In this document: one piece after another, positions 35,891-47,100 of the stretch | How the letters are laid out: each line of letters starts with the position of its first letter | Numbering within the stretch: the stretch's first letter is position 1 | NCBI GenBank assembly: GCA_029582155.1 | Contig: CM055897.1 | Coordinates: 96,821,582 to 96,885,581, forward strand | Source of the DNA: Panopea generosa | Taxonomy: Eukaryota > Mollusca > Bivalvia > Adapedonta > Hiatellidae | Length of the DNA: 64,000 bases | Direction: 5' to 3' | Translations under genes and position numbers: made by a program | The notes under the pieces: model-generated | Seen by the model: the letters and a program-made list of their open reading frames with translations, nothing else | Told to the model about the DNA's origin: nothing | Databases searched by the model: none

Positions 35891-37538
35891 TTAAAAATTT
35901 TGATACATCATAAAACAAGAGGCCCAAGAGGGCCTGAGGACGCTCTACTGACTCATGAACCCTCGGGGCGGGTCATTTTTAACCCTAGGGACACCATTTG
36001 AACAAATCTAACAATACTATAGTTGGTCATCATTACTACATAAACATTTTGAAAATATATTGGGCTGTTCATGAGAAGAACATTTTACGTTTTGGACTAT
36101 TTTTAGTAATGGCGGCCATCTTGAATTTCAGATCGAAAAAAAAATCTTCTGTATTGTCTCCTATGCAACAGAAACATGCATGTGAAGTTTCAGTTCAATT
36201 GGCCTGGTGGTTTCAGAATAAATGAAAGAAAAAGACAATTTTCTGCTTTTCCATAGTATCCCTATGTAAAATTCTAAATCCCCTTACAGGGCCCCTATAA
36301 ATTTTAGCCCCTTAATTCTTATCTGCAATCAAACCCCTACACATAGGGATAATTTATGCCAAATATATAAATCTGACATACCGATTCTCAAGAAAACGAT
36401 TTTAGTAATTCCCAATTTTTACCCTTTTGGGGCCCCTCCTGACCCCTTAAGACAGTGGAACCCATTCATTTTTACAAATCTGAACCTCCTTCACCAAACA
36501 ATGCTTCTATGAAGATATAGGCAAAATCATTTCAATTTTTAAAAAAAATAAATAAAATATTATAATGACATGTGTCCCCTAATTGAACTGTCAGGGCGGG
36601 GTCATATTTAACCCTATGGACACCATTTGAACAAATCTAACAATACTATAGTTGGTCATCATTACTACATAAACATTTTGAAAATCTGTGAGAAGAAGAT
36701 TTTTTAAGTTTTGGACTATTTTTAGTAATGGTGGCCATCTTGAATTTCAGATCGAAAAATAAATCTGCTGTATAGTCTCCTATGCAACAGAAACATGCAT
36801 GTGAAGTTTCAGTTTAATTGGCCTGGTGGTTTCAGAATAAATGAAAGAAAAAGACAATTTTCTGCTTTTCCATAGTATCCCTATGTAAAATTCTAAGTCC
36901 CCTTACAGGGCCCCTATAAATTTTAGCCCCTAAATTCTTATCTGCAATCAAACCCCTACACATAGGGATAATTTATGCCAAATATGAACAAATCTGACAG
37001 CAGTTCTCAAGAAAACAATTTTAGTAATTCTGAATTTTTACCCTTTTGGGGCCCCTCCTGACCCCTTAAGACAGTGGAACCCTATTCATTTTTACAAATC
37101 TGAACCTCCTTCACCAAACAATGCTTCTGTGAAGATATTGGCAAAATCATTTCAATTTAAAAAAAAAAAAAAAAAAATATTATAATGACATGTGTTCCCT
37201 AATTGAACCGTCAGGGCGAGGTCATATTTAACCCTAGGGACACCATTTGAACAAATCTAACAATACTATAGTTGGTCATCATTACTACATAAACATTTTG
37301 AAAAGCTGTTGGGCCGTTCATGAGAAGAAGATTTTTTAAGTTTTGGACTATTTTTAGTAACGGCGGCCATCTTGAATTTCAGATTGAAAAAAAAAAATCT
37401 TCTGTATAGTCTCCTATGCAACAGAAACATGCATGTGAAGTTTCAGTTTAATTGGCCTAGTGGTTTCAGAGAAAGTGCTGCTAACAGATGACAGACGACG
37501 GACGACAGACAACGCGCCATCGCATAAGCACTCATAAA
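35891..37538. mobile_element. Dispersed Helentron-like element, copy 1, three internal modules, 3' end missing
   Basis: It begins AAAACAAGAGGCCCAAGAGG with hairpin AGGCCC/GGGCCT and GCTCTACTGA. Three modules of about 620-630 bp each start near GGACACCATTTGAACAAATC (about 35990, 36619 and 37239). It ends with a GACAGACGACGGACGACAGA tract and GCATAAGCAC, but lacks the terminal hairpin and GAGCTAAAA seen in copy 2. The 20 bp before it (TTAAAAATTTTGATACATCA) is repeated before copy 2. Confidence 0.8.
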
Positions 37539-37970
37539 AACTCATTAAAAATTTTGATACATCATAAAACAAGAGGCCCAAGAGGGCCTGAGGACGCTCT
37601 ACTGACTCATGAACCCTCGGGGCGGGGTCATTTTTAACCCTAGGGACACCATTTGAACAAATCTAACAATACTATAGTTGGTCATCATTACTACATAAAC
37701 ATTTTGAAAATATATTGGGCTGTTCACAAGAAGAAGATTTTAAGTTTTGGACTATTTTTAGTAACGGTGGCCATCTTGAATTTCAGATCGAAAAAAAAAA
37801 AAAAAATCTTCTGTATAGTCTCCTATGCAACAGAAACATGCATGTGAAGTTTCAGTTTAATTTGCCTAGTGGTTTCAGAGAAAGTGCTGCTAACAGACGA
37901 CAGACGACGGACGACAGACAACGCGCCATTGCATAAGCACTTCTGGCCTTTGGCCAGTAGAGCTAAAAAA
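37539..37970. mobile_element. Dispersed Helentron-like element, copy 2, one module, complete 3' end
   Basis: It has the same left flank and start as copy 1 and a single module. The 3' end reads GCATAAGCACTTCTGGCCTT, with hairpin CTGGCC/GGCCAG and then AGTAGAGCTAAAAAA. GCTCTACTGA near the start and CCAGTAGAGC near the end form a subterminal inverted repeat. The ORFs at 35998 and 37653 are the same non-coding module in each copy. Confidence 0.8.
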
Positions 37971-38300
37971 GTTGCAATACTAAGCGGACAATCTATTTAT
38001 GTCTACCTGGGCGCATAGGTCAAGTTTGGAAATCCTTTTTCAATATACATGTATTACTGTGGTATATTTAAATAGATTTCCTTGTGCACATAATATATGA
38101 TCAGGTAGTATTTTAGGCATGATCTATTACAATGATCGGCCATTATTAAGTAAGCATCTACAAACAAATCAACATGCAATTATCAAGTAGGCTAGATGTG
38201 TCACTGTCCTCTCTGATCATGGGCGAGTTTGAATGATTTACTTTCCTGGGCGGAGTTCACCCACCTCCCCGATCCCATTTTTATTATATAATTATATGGT

Positions 38301-39252
38301 TTGTTATCTACAATAAATATGTAGATATAAATGATTCTACTTAATTATTTCTTACAATAAATGCATAGATACAAAAGAAAAGATGAGCCTTTATACTCAT
38401 TTGTTACTTATAATAAATGCATAGATACAAAAGAAACGATGAGCCTTTCTACTTGCCTTGTTACTTACAGTAAATGCATAGATACAAAAGAAAAGATGAG
38501 CCTTTCTACTCATTGGTTACTTATAATAAATGCATAGATACAAAAGAAAAGATGAGCCTTTCTATTCATTTGTTACTTATAATAAATGCATAGATACAAA
38601 AGAAAAGATGAGCCTTTCTACTTGCCTGTTACATACAGTAAATGCATAGATACAAAAGAAAAGATGAGCCTTTCTACTCATTTGTTACTTACAGTAAATG
38701 CATAGATACAAAAGAAACGATGAGCCTTTCTACTTGCCTGTTACTTACAGTAAATGCATAGATACAAAAGAAACGATGAGCCTTTCTACTTGCCTTGTTA
38801 CTTATAATAAATGCACTGATACAAAAGAAAAGATGAGCCTTTCTACTCATTGGTTACTTATAATAAATGCATAGATACAAAAGAAAAGATGAGCCTTTCT
38901 ATTCATTTGTTACTCATAATAAATGCATAGATACAAAAGAAAAGATGAGCCTTTCTACTTGCCTGTTACATACAGTTAATGCATAGATACAAAAGAAAAG
39001 ATGAGCCTTTCTACTTGCCTGTTACTTACAGTAAATGCATAGATACAAAAGAAACAATGAGCCTTTCTACTTGCCTGTTACTTACAGTAAATGCATAGAT
39101 ACAAAAGAAACGATGAGCCTTTCTACTTGCCTGTTACTTACAGTAAATGCATAGATACAAAAGAAACAATCAGCCTTTATACTTGTCTCTTACTTACAGT
39201 AAATGCATAGATACTAGAGAAATAATAAGCCTTTCTACTTATTTGTTATATA
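38301..39252. repeat. 56/57-bp minisatellite, about 17 copies
   Basis: The unit is TTACTTACAGTAAATGCATA, GATACAAAAGAAACGATGAG, CCTTTCTACTTGCCTG. Two classes (ACTCATTTGTTACTTATAATAA and ACTTGCCTGTTACTTACAGTAA, alternating AAAAGATG/AAACGATG) appear in blocks; outer copies are more diverged. Confidence 0.95.
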
Positions 39253-39824
39253 CAATAATAACAAACATTAGAAACAATAAGCTTTTTAAGAGGCTTCACT
39301 TCACATTAATTCAATCACCTTTCACAAAATCGGAGAGATATAACAAAGCCTCCTTCATGAATATTACATTCATATATATATCATAGGTAAGTAATGTCAT
39401 AATTAGCATTGTTGTGATTTAGCAACTACACAGGAAACCAACAACAAGTTAGAATTAATGACGTCATCTTTCAATGTTTTGACAAGGTCCTGTTTTTTCT
39501 TCTGACATCCATCTTTAAGGGGAAAGGGAGATTATTTGCTGACATTGCACAAAGATCTATAAAGTTTCTTTGCTTATTACTGCTTCATGGAGTGTTGATT
39601 GGCTATAAAACAAGTTCTAACAATGTGAAAAAAATATGCATACAAAGATTGATGAGAATTATATTAAACTGCTACAAGACTGGTAAACTGAAACTTAATA
39701 TTTATAACAAGTTATCTATTTTGTTGTTAACAGGTTATATCCTTAATTTTATGAATAGTAATTTTATATAAAGAGACGGTTGTACTTTTATTTCCTTCTT
39801 CTCATTCATTACAACACAGCCATC

Positions 39825-39834
39825 AATCTTACCT
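39825..39834 (-). other. Splice donor of the ERR first coding exon
   Basis: On the minus strand the exon ends ...CAAG and the intron starts GTAAGATT, a near-consensus donor. The last intact codon is Gln169 and one base of the Gly codon is left, giving phase 1. An intron between the two zinc fingers at this point is common in nuclear receptor genes. Confidence 0.88.
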
Positions 39835-40340
39835 TGGATTGTGCGTTTGAAGAAGGCTTTGCATGCTTCACATGATGACACCCCGTAATGAAATCCAGAC
39901 GCTATGTCCCCACACACGAGACACACTTTTTTCTGTAAGTCGTTTATGTCCGTATCATAGTTACTATTATCGTACAAACTGTTGCAGAACTCTATTTTAG
40001 TCACACTAGTGTCCACACTGCAGGGCGACACATCACCACTACTGTCACCACTGTCACCCGTGTAGCCACTGTCAATGTCTATGCTGTCCACGCCATAAGA
40101 GAATACTGTCGATCCAAAATCTAATTTTCCGTCATCCAGACTGTGTGGGGAGAGATCACCGCTATCGAAACCGTTGTCTCCGCTGTCATCAGGAAACGAT
40201 TTATCCGAACCGTAATCGTCATTTCCTGTGTAATCACTGAAAATATCGCGACCAAAACCTTCATCAAAATTTGGCTGTGTGCAGTGACTTAAACTTAATG
40301 GACTGGACGGCTCACACTTTATACCGATTGAGACATCCAT
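39833..40340 (-). CDS. ERR: Estrogen-related receptor (ERR, NR3B), first coding exon
   Basis: This exon encodes the N-terminus of a nuclear receptor that binds DNA as an orphan transcription factor. Residues 7-14 (IKCEPSSP) fit the phospho-dependent sumoylation motif (hydrophobic-K-x-E-x-x-S-P) known from vertebrate ERRs. Residues about 34-110 are acidic and rich in Ser, Gly and Asp, as in an activation domain. Zinc finger 1 begins at C140 ([10 protein letters not shown]) with ligands C140, C143, C157 and C160. The P-box [10 protein letters not shown], with Ala after Glu, is typical of ERR, whereas estrogen receptors have CEGCKA. The frame keeps to the family up to TIQ (residue 169), then meets a GT donor that splits the Gly codon (phase 1). 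Reading through gives about 30 unrelated residues before a stop at 39735, so that tail is intron. The second finger, hinge and ligand-binding domain are missing from this exon. The start ATG has G at +4 and directly follows a possible AG acceptor. Family assignment is very secure; subtype and species are not. Confidence 0.93.
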
Positions 40341-40356
40341 CTGGAACCAATGAAGT
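40341..40356 (-). other. Possible splice acceptor immediately before the ERR start codon
   Basis: The minus strand reads TTCATTGGTTCCAG directly before ATGG. This suggests that a 5' non-coding exon is spliced right onto the start codon. The pyrimidine tract is modest. Alternatively, transcription starts just upstream: 40380-40410 holds GCCGCCATC and a TTACGTCT CRE-like motif on the minus strand. Confidence 0.45.
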
Positions 40357-41761
40357 GCGTGTTATTTTACAACTGGTAACCGTGGAGACGTAATGATGGC
40401 GGCTTGGTGAGGAATCTCAGCAACAAGGAGATGATGCCTTGTTTAGGTTTGATCACTTTCTTGCTGTTTGTTTTCTAGGTGTTGCCTTGGTTTCAATTGG
40501 ATTTGTTGCCGAGTTGTCACTGAGTTCTTAAGGCAGAGAGTTGTCACTGAGTGTCAGGTTATTTCTTTTTGTTTGTCTTTATCTGAAATGAGATTTATAA
40601 AGATTTTTGTTTTATTGTGCAGGCATATTTTTTTTATTAAAAACTGAAATATTAACAAGAGAATGGATCCAAACAATGTCTCTCTCTAACAGACCAGAGT
40701 TATTGTGTATCTCTCTCTCTTTCTTTGAATACATCAAACATTCAAGCAGGTGACTATTGATTGAAGATTCTAAACATATATTTCTTCAAATTTCAAGCAA
40801 CAATTACTACAACAAGCATTTGCTTCATACAAAAATACAGCATTTTAAAGAACATTTAACTAGTTTGGTTGGGATTTACTTGCATTGTTTGCAAAAAAAA
40901 TGCTTTGTGACTACCCTTCACATATAAATTTAGTTAATTAGACTGAAACAGGTTTACTAATATTTCCATCATACATTTTTTAAGATATAACAAGACTCTT
41001 TTTTATTGACTGGAAGACCAATGGAAAGATCGACGGAGGGTAAACCTTTTGTTGAAACTGGTGGCACCAGTAGATAGAGCATTGTTTCAAGACTAGATCA
41101 TGCGTGTATTTACAGCTTGGCTATCGAACTTTAAAAGCATTTTTTCAAAATTTTTTAGTAAAATTATTATTGTATTAAACACAGATTTCATTTACTGACT
41201 ACCTTTTTTACAAACCCAGACTATCTTTGGAGGAAGTGGCCACCAATTATGAAAAACATACTGATTGGCTTATCTGATGGCAATACAATTTCAATGATCT
41301 GCTAACCTTGTCATGAAATTGTTACACTGTGATTCAGACTAGGTGCAGCCATTGTTTCCAGTAATCTATATTAATTGTTTAAGCTGAAGTAAGTGGCTCC
41401 TGCAATTTCCATTAGTAATTTCACAACACCAATAAAATGTCTTTATTTCCTGGAAATAAACACAATGCATCATACTTGTATTGTCACAGTAACATTGCAG
41501 ACCTTATACACAAGTGTTGTTATGCAAAACCATAAAACGTCAAGTGTTCTGCACTCACACTCAAATTTACTACTTCCGGATTTCAAACTGACAACGTTAA
41601 GGAGTTAATGTAATGAATTATCATTCATTTCACTGTAGTACTGAGGTTACAGTTTTAATTACTTTCATTCAGTTATCTTTTTCAGAAATAGACACATAGC
41701 TTCCAATTAAGCAATAACAATGTTACATTTTTTGACAATGTAGCACATAATATACACATTA
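40357..41761. other. ERR upstream flank or 5' intron
   Basis: The 70 bases nearest the exon hold motifs noted under the acceptor entry, and GGTAACCGTGGAGAC resembles an imperfect RFX X-box. Beyond that it is AT-rich, with a short CTCTCTCTCT tract near 40680-40720. No other exon was seen. Confidence 0.4.
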
Positions 41762-41763
41762 TA

Positions 41764-41936
41764 CAGTCAAACCTGTCTTAAGGAGCCAGTCAAAGAACAA
41801 AAGTGGCCTTTTAAGACAGATTGTTGTTCAATGCAGATTAATTTGCTCTGATAGCATATAAATAGGTAATAACAGATATGCCTGTTTAACCCAAGTGGTT
41901 GCTTACTACAGGTGACCGCTAATACAGGTTTGACTG
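41764..41936. mobile_element. 173-bp MITE, TA target duplication
   Basis: Near-perfect terminal inverted repeats begin CAGTCAAACCTGT at both ends, with TA at 41762-41763 and 41937-41938. It is the same family as the copy at 34.7 kb. The 71-residue minus-strand ORF across it is not a gene. Confidence 0.92.
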
Positions 41937-41938
41937 TA

Positions 41939-42849
41939 GTTTGTATTAAATGAAGAAGTGAAAGATTTAATATTCGCTCCATTTTTTACACTTAAACTTA
42001 TATAATCATATAGCTTGCTGACTATGGAATTTGGCATCATAACTTTCCAATAACTGTCTGATCAGTCAGTTTTAATGATTATTTAACAAAAAATGTTACA
42101 GAATCACATTTATTACACATAATTGTATGTTTACAGGGTTTTACAAAAATGTAAGATTTCTCAGACTTATATTATCAATGAATTCAGGTCTGGTGTCTGT
42201 TTTGTTGTGTTTGTAAGTTAATGTTGATAAATTATACATCTACATGATGCAAATATGAAATTAGAAAACCCCAGCATGTGTGGAGATCCCTATTTGGAAG
42301 TGGGTACAACTAATATTAATTTTATATTATTTTCAAATATAACAAAACAGGAGTAAACCATTTTTCAAACTTTCAGTCTCTTGGCTTTCATCAAGATATC
42401 AACATAATATATTTTATATATAAAATCTTAAAGTTTTATATATGGATACCTCCAACATAATTATGCAGCACTAGCTGTTGGGTTACAGTTGTTATATCTC
42501 AAGGAACAGGAACTTGCAGTGGTTTACATGCCCTACATTAATTGCTATGCATGCATAAACATTAAACAAACACATATTTTATTCACTCTAATTAGCTGCT
42601 AATGAAATATCTCACTTTGCATATTAAGGTCCCCAAGTCAGTCTATGTAATCTAGATATTTACCACAGACACTACACTTCAAAGCGTGGGCTACAGTATT
42701 CTATTCAGACATTCTACAGAATTCATTCTTATGTTTTAGTTTGCGTTTCACATCTCTTTATACAGTTGTTGAATTGGGTTTAAACTTCATCACCATTTTC
42801 CAAATTTAACACCTTATAATTATATGGCTTATCCTGTTTATTGGTAGAG
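41939..42849. other. Unassigned AT-rich DNA
   Basis: No gene or repeat was recognised. Confidence 0.4.
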
Positions 42850-43134
42850 GATTGATTGATTGAATATTTAGCGTCATTTTTATGCCATCAAGGGTTAACA
42901 GACAATCAGTTAACCTAACCACTGTTTCCTAGGATTAACCAGTACTCGAGCACACCCCTATCTCCGCAAGTAACTGATAACTTTCCCACTTGAATCAGTG
43001 GTGAGAGATGAATGATAATGAGACACAATGTCATATATCAATCATCACGGAGACTGTTGCCAGACGGAGGATGTGAACTCACGACCCCTGGATTGATAGT
43101 TAGACACGTAACCGACTGAGCTAATTGGGCCCGG
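42850..43134 (-). mobile_element. SINE family B, near full length
   Basis: The tail (ATTGATTGAATATTTAGCGT) is at left. The tRNA-like head at right reads inward GGGCCCAATTAGCTCAGTCG and GGGGTCGTGAGTTCACATCC, with A- and B-box-like segments. Confidence 0.9.
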
Positions 43135-43670
43135 CTCAGGAGACAACATACTACTGGTATTTTTAAGTCAGTACCTGAAATTCTGCTACAAATTTATTAC
43201 TAGTGGTGTAGCTGTGCCTGGTACAATATCATAGCAAACCAAATATCCATAATTACATACTTAACTGAGATTTCATTTTTAACAAGCCAGACTCTCCACT
43301 GGTTCCATCATTTCTGATTATTTATCGACTGCTTACATAAATTCCGTGCAATAAAATTCAAGAGATTGTAACTATAAAATCAATTTTAATTTTTTCAAGG
43401 AACTGTGCAAAATATGGTTTAAGTGCCTCTGGAAATTAACACAAGTTATTGCAGGTTAATTGTTCTATACAAGTGTAACTGGATCAACTCATAGTTTCTA
43501 TACTGGTTATCATTAAAACCACATGCTCATGTAAATACACACAAGGGGAAATTATCCAACAAAAATAAATGCTGTCTGTTTTTTCGTCTACTGTTTACAC
43601 CCCATTCATTTACAATAATTTTCACTTAGTTTGGCAATAGGCATAGTGTTAATACTGCCTATCATACATT

Positions 43671-44229
43671 GTGTTTACACTGACAAACTATTGAAATATA
43701 GTGTTTACACTGACAGACTATTGAAATATAGTGTTTACACTGACAAACTATTGAAATATAATGTTTACACTGATAAATTATTGAAATATAGTGTTTACAC
43801 TAAATATAATGTTGAAACTGACAAACTATTGAATTATAGTGTTTATACTGACAAACTATTGAAATATAGTGTTTACACTGACAAACTATTGAAATATAGT
43901 GTTTATACTGACAAACTATTGAAATATAGTGTTTACACTAAATATAATGTTGAAACTGACAAACTATTGAAATATAGTGTTTATACTGACAAACTATTGA
44001 AATATAGTGTTTACAATGATAAACTATTGAAATATAATGTTTACACTAAATATAATGTTGAAACTGACAAACTATTGAAATATAGTATTTATACTGACTA
44101 TTAAAATATTATAGTGTTTATACTGACTATTAAAATATAGTGTTTATACTGACTATTAAAATATAGTGTTTATACCAACCATTAAAACATATAGTTTATA
44201 CTGACTATTAAAATATATAGTTTATACTG
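43671..44229. repeat. 30-bp minisatellite with a higher-order pattern, decaying to 24 bp
   Basis: The unit is TGTTTACACTGACAAACTAT followed by TGAAATATAG. A variant containing CACTAAATATAATGTTGAAA occurs three times, every 120-130 bp. After 44104 the units shrink to about 24 bp (TGTTTATACTGACTATTAAA plus ATAT). The 157-residue ORF from 43631 reads a decapeptide VYTDKLLKYS and is a by-product of the 30-bp period. Confidence 0.95.
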
Positions 44230-46528
44230 CCTTTAACAACTGTTCATAGCAGTGATACAGGTACTGCCTTTAATATCATTCAGATCATAGTGTCCATACT
44301 ACTTTACTATTGCATGTTTTTATACAAACCCACATTAGCATCACAGAGCAGCTTTGCAAGAAGATAGATTGGAATATTGAACAGAATACCATTTTAAAAC
44401 AGACTATAGCCAGCATAAATAAAAGATTGTTTCACCTCCTATGTATATACATTCAATAAGATTGAAGATTCCTGCAGGAAGCAAACCACTGTGCCAGGAG
44501 TACACTGAAACTGAACAATAAGTAAATGCCAGTTGATCAAAATCATACTATAATGATGGGTGTTTATGACACAAAATCAATGTAAGATGATATTTCTGTA
44601 CACCCACTACATTTAGCAAGCACTGCAGCTGACTGCAGCAAAATGTGCTCTATCTGTCTGCCAGCAAGTGGCCAGGTGGTGGAATTTTTTTCAGCTGTAA
44701 TAATGAAAGAATCACTCATGAAAATACTAGTATACTGTCTTGTATATATTATTTTTTTCAAATTATTGTTTTTAAAAAATAGTTGCCATTTTACTAATTC
44801 TCTCAATGCAGAGTGCCATCCCAGAATACCTAACCTGGTTTTTGACAAAAATAAGTGTATGATTAGGTTTAACTTCATTTTCAAGATATTACACAGAGGA
44901 TAAATGTAAACAGATTGAAAAACTTAAGAGAAGTTAATCAAAGGCACATACCCTGCTGACAGAGGTTCACTGGAAGCAGGAATTATTTTTAAAAAAACAA
45001 CATTGACCTTTGCCCTTCATGGCTGCCAACCTCAAGTGAAGGAACTGGTGGCAATAATAACCAATTTCCAGAAAACACATAATTCAGCTGCATTACTAAT
45101 AAACTTGTAATAAACTCATAAAAAGTAACAGCAATCTTGACTGAGACTTTAACTGGCACAAATTTTAAGCAACTCTAAGCGTTCTTTTTACATAAACAAC
45201 TAATCTGCAAAATTTCATCAAAAATTAAAGCCACTGAGCAGAGACAATTTTTCTATTGTTCAGTAACTATCATCTTGACTTTGACACGATTTAACTAAAA
45301 AGCAATAGCTTTAGCTTCCTGTTCATGTTAGTAATCAATACCATCGAAAATTCTATCAGAATATCTGGAAGGAAACTGAAATTACTGAGCAGAACTATTT
45401 CAAGATGAATGGATGGATGAACACATTGACTAGCACTGTAATGCTTCCCCATCATTAATATTCAAATACTAGGGAGTATTAAAATTTGCAAAGCAATAAA
45501 AAATATGATAAAAGTCAGTAAACTGGTAACATTGAACCTTCTTATAATCATTTTTTTACATGTTACAAACCCGTTTTGTTTTTTTAATAATCTGCTGAAG
45601 ACACGGAATGACAAAGCCCTATATTTGTAAACTAAAAAATCCATGCACGAAGTCCTGTTATTAATTAATCTGCACATCAGGAAAATCAAGCAATTAAAGT
45701 AAAGAAGATTTCAAATCAGGATATCATCAATCTATTTTTTACATTACCAATCAAATATGTCATAAAACATCTCATATGTTAGATATAGAATTGATTTCTA
45801 GCAGAAACTACTGTTAGAATATCACAACAGGTACTTAAGTGTTTCTAAAAATGAACAGAAGACAGAGGGAAACATCTGAAATCGCAGTAAAAACTGAAAT
45901 TTACGATTACTAATGCTTTTTTGTCCCTTTCAATTTCAGCTCAGAGCTATTGCAGTTAATGATTTTTAGGTAATACAACAGTGATTATAATGTACAATGA
46001 TTGCAACAAACAACTAGAATCACAGTTTTACAGACCCCTATAGTACAGTTTACTGATGTGATCAGTCACCAGGACTTTCAGAAACATTTCATCTACAGCA
46101 GCTCAACTGAGTTAGTTAACCTTAATGTTATGAAGATTTCAATTACCAAGTTTAAATCTCTTTTAGTTATACCAGCGTTAACTTAATACCACCACACTAT
46201 CAACAAAGATTTAATTTTCTTGTAACCATGGATTTAATTGACTTGTCACCAAACCACTTTTCTTTTAGTTCTGTCACAGACTGCTTTAGGTCTTTTTGTT
46301 TGTGTCACCAAAGCTCTCATTTTCAGTCACCAAAAAGTAACAAAACTTTTTTATACAATATAAATAGTACAAAAAGACTGTAATATCCTGTGAATAAATA
46401 TTGAACAAACACTTAAAAAGCCAATGCAGATCATGAGCAGGACGGCTGGAATGATTCATTTTGAAGTTTATAGTAAATAAAATAAAATATGCAAACACTG
46501 ACACAATACTAGCAAAGTTTAAGTCATT
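44230..46528. other. Unassigned AT-rich DNA
   Basis: Overlapping 86- and 106-residue ORFs on opposite strands near 44564-44903 show no family features. Nothing else was recognised. Confidence 0.4.
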
Positions 46529-46539
46529 AGCTGCTAAGA

Positions 46540-46858
46540 TGTTGTTGTAGTTGTATGGTGTTTAGCGTCGATTTCAAAATTTTTTCAGTCATATCACGAC
46601 GGTGTCTACTTGAGACAGTATTCTAAGTGCTGTCACACTGGAGTATCATGCCGCAGACACATAGTATGATACCCCACCCAGTCACATTATACTGACACCG
46701 GGCCGACCAGACCTAGAACTCTCCTCTAAATGCTGAGCATCAAGCGAGGAAGCTTCTAGTACCATTTTTAAAGTCTTTGGTATGACCTGGCCGGGGACTG
46801 AACCCACGACCTTAAGCATGCGAGGCGGACGCTCTACCACTAGACCATGCCACGGTCC
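46540..46858 (-). mobile_element. SINE family A, full length, perfect target site duplication
   Basis: A 319-bp antisense copy of the 26.9 kb SINE, from its TTGTATGGTGTTTAGCGTCG tail to its GCATGCCACGGTCC head. It is flanked by perfect 11-bp direct repeats AGCTGCTAAGA at 46529-46539 and 46859-46869. Confidence 0.95.
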
Positions 46859-46929
46859 AGCTGCTAAGAAAGCAAATTATACGTTTCACAAAGCAACTTT
46901 ATTTTTAAAAAATATTTCCAATTTTACAT

Positions 46930-47100
46930 AACCCTTTACTCCATAGATACGCGTTTTCTCACCAATCACAGAAGGCCTTTGAAAACAGTGCACTTCCTGC
47001 ACTGTTTTCCTCTCTGTTAGCTAATATAAACATAATTCACCCAATAATTCAAAAGCCTTCTACATTAGAAGTGTCCAAAGGCATCTATATTAGGTGTTCA
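46930..47100. mobile_element. Degraded copy of the TTAA MITE, inverted relative to 54.7 kb
   Basis: It matches the reverse complement of 54629-54836: AACCCTTTACTCCATAGATA, CCAATCACAGAAGGCCTTTG, then ATATAAACATAATTCACCCA and ATTCAAAAGCCTTCTA. Its centre is a short hairpin (AAACAGTGCA, CTTCC, TGCACTGTTT) instead of the long palindrome. The right end is decayed. Confidence 0.82.

Noticed and set aside
35998..37936. Related ORFs starting MNKSNNTIVGHHYY in two places
   Set aside because: They are the same module of a dispersed non-coding element; the frames end at different A-runs.
39735..39832. Continuation of the ERR ORF past the zinc finger
   Set aside because: Homology to ERR stops exactly at a GT donor; the remaining 32 residues are intron read-through.
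43631..44104. 157-residue ORF reading VYTDKLLKYS repeats
   Set aside because: A product of the 30-bp period; no other support for coding.
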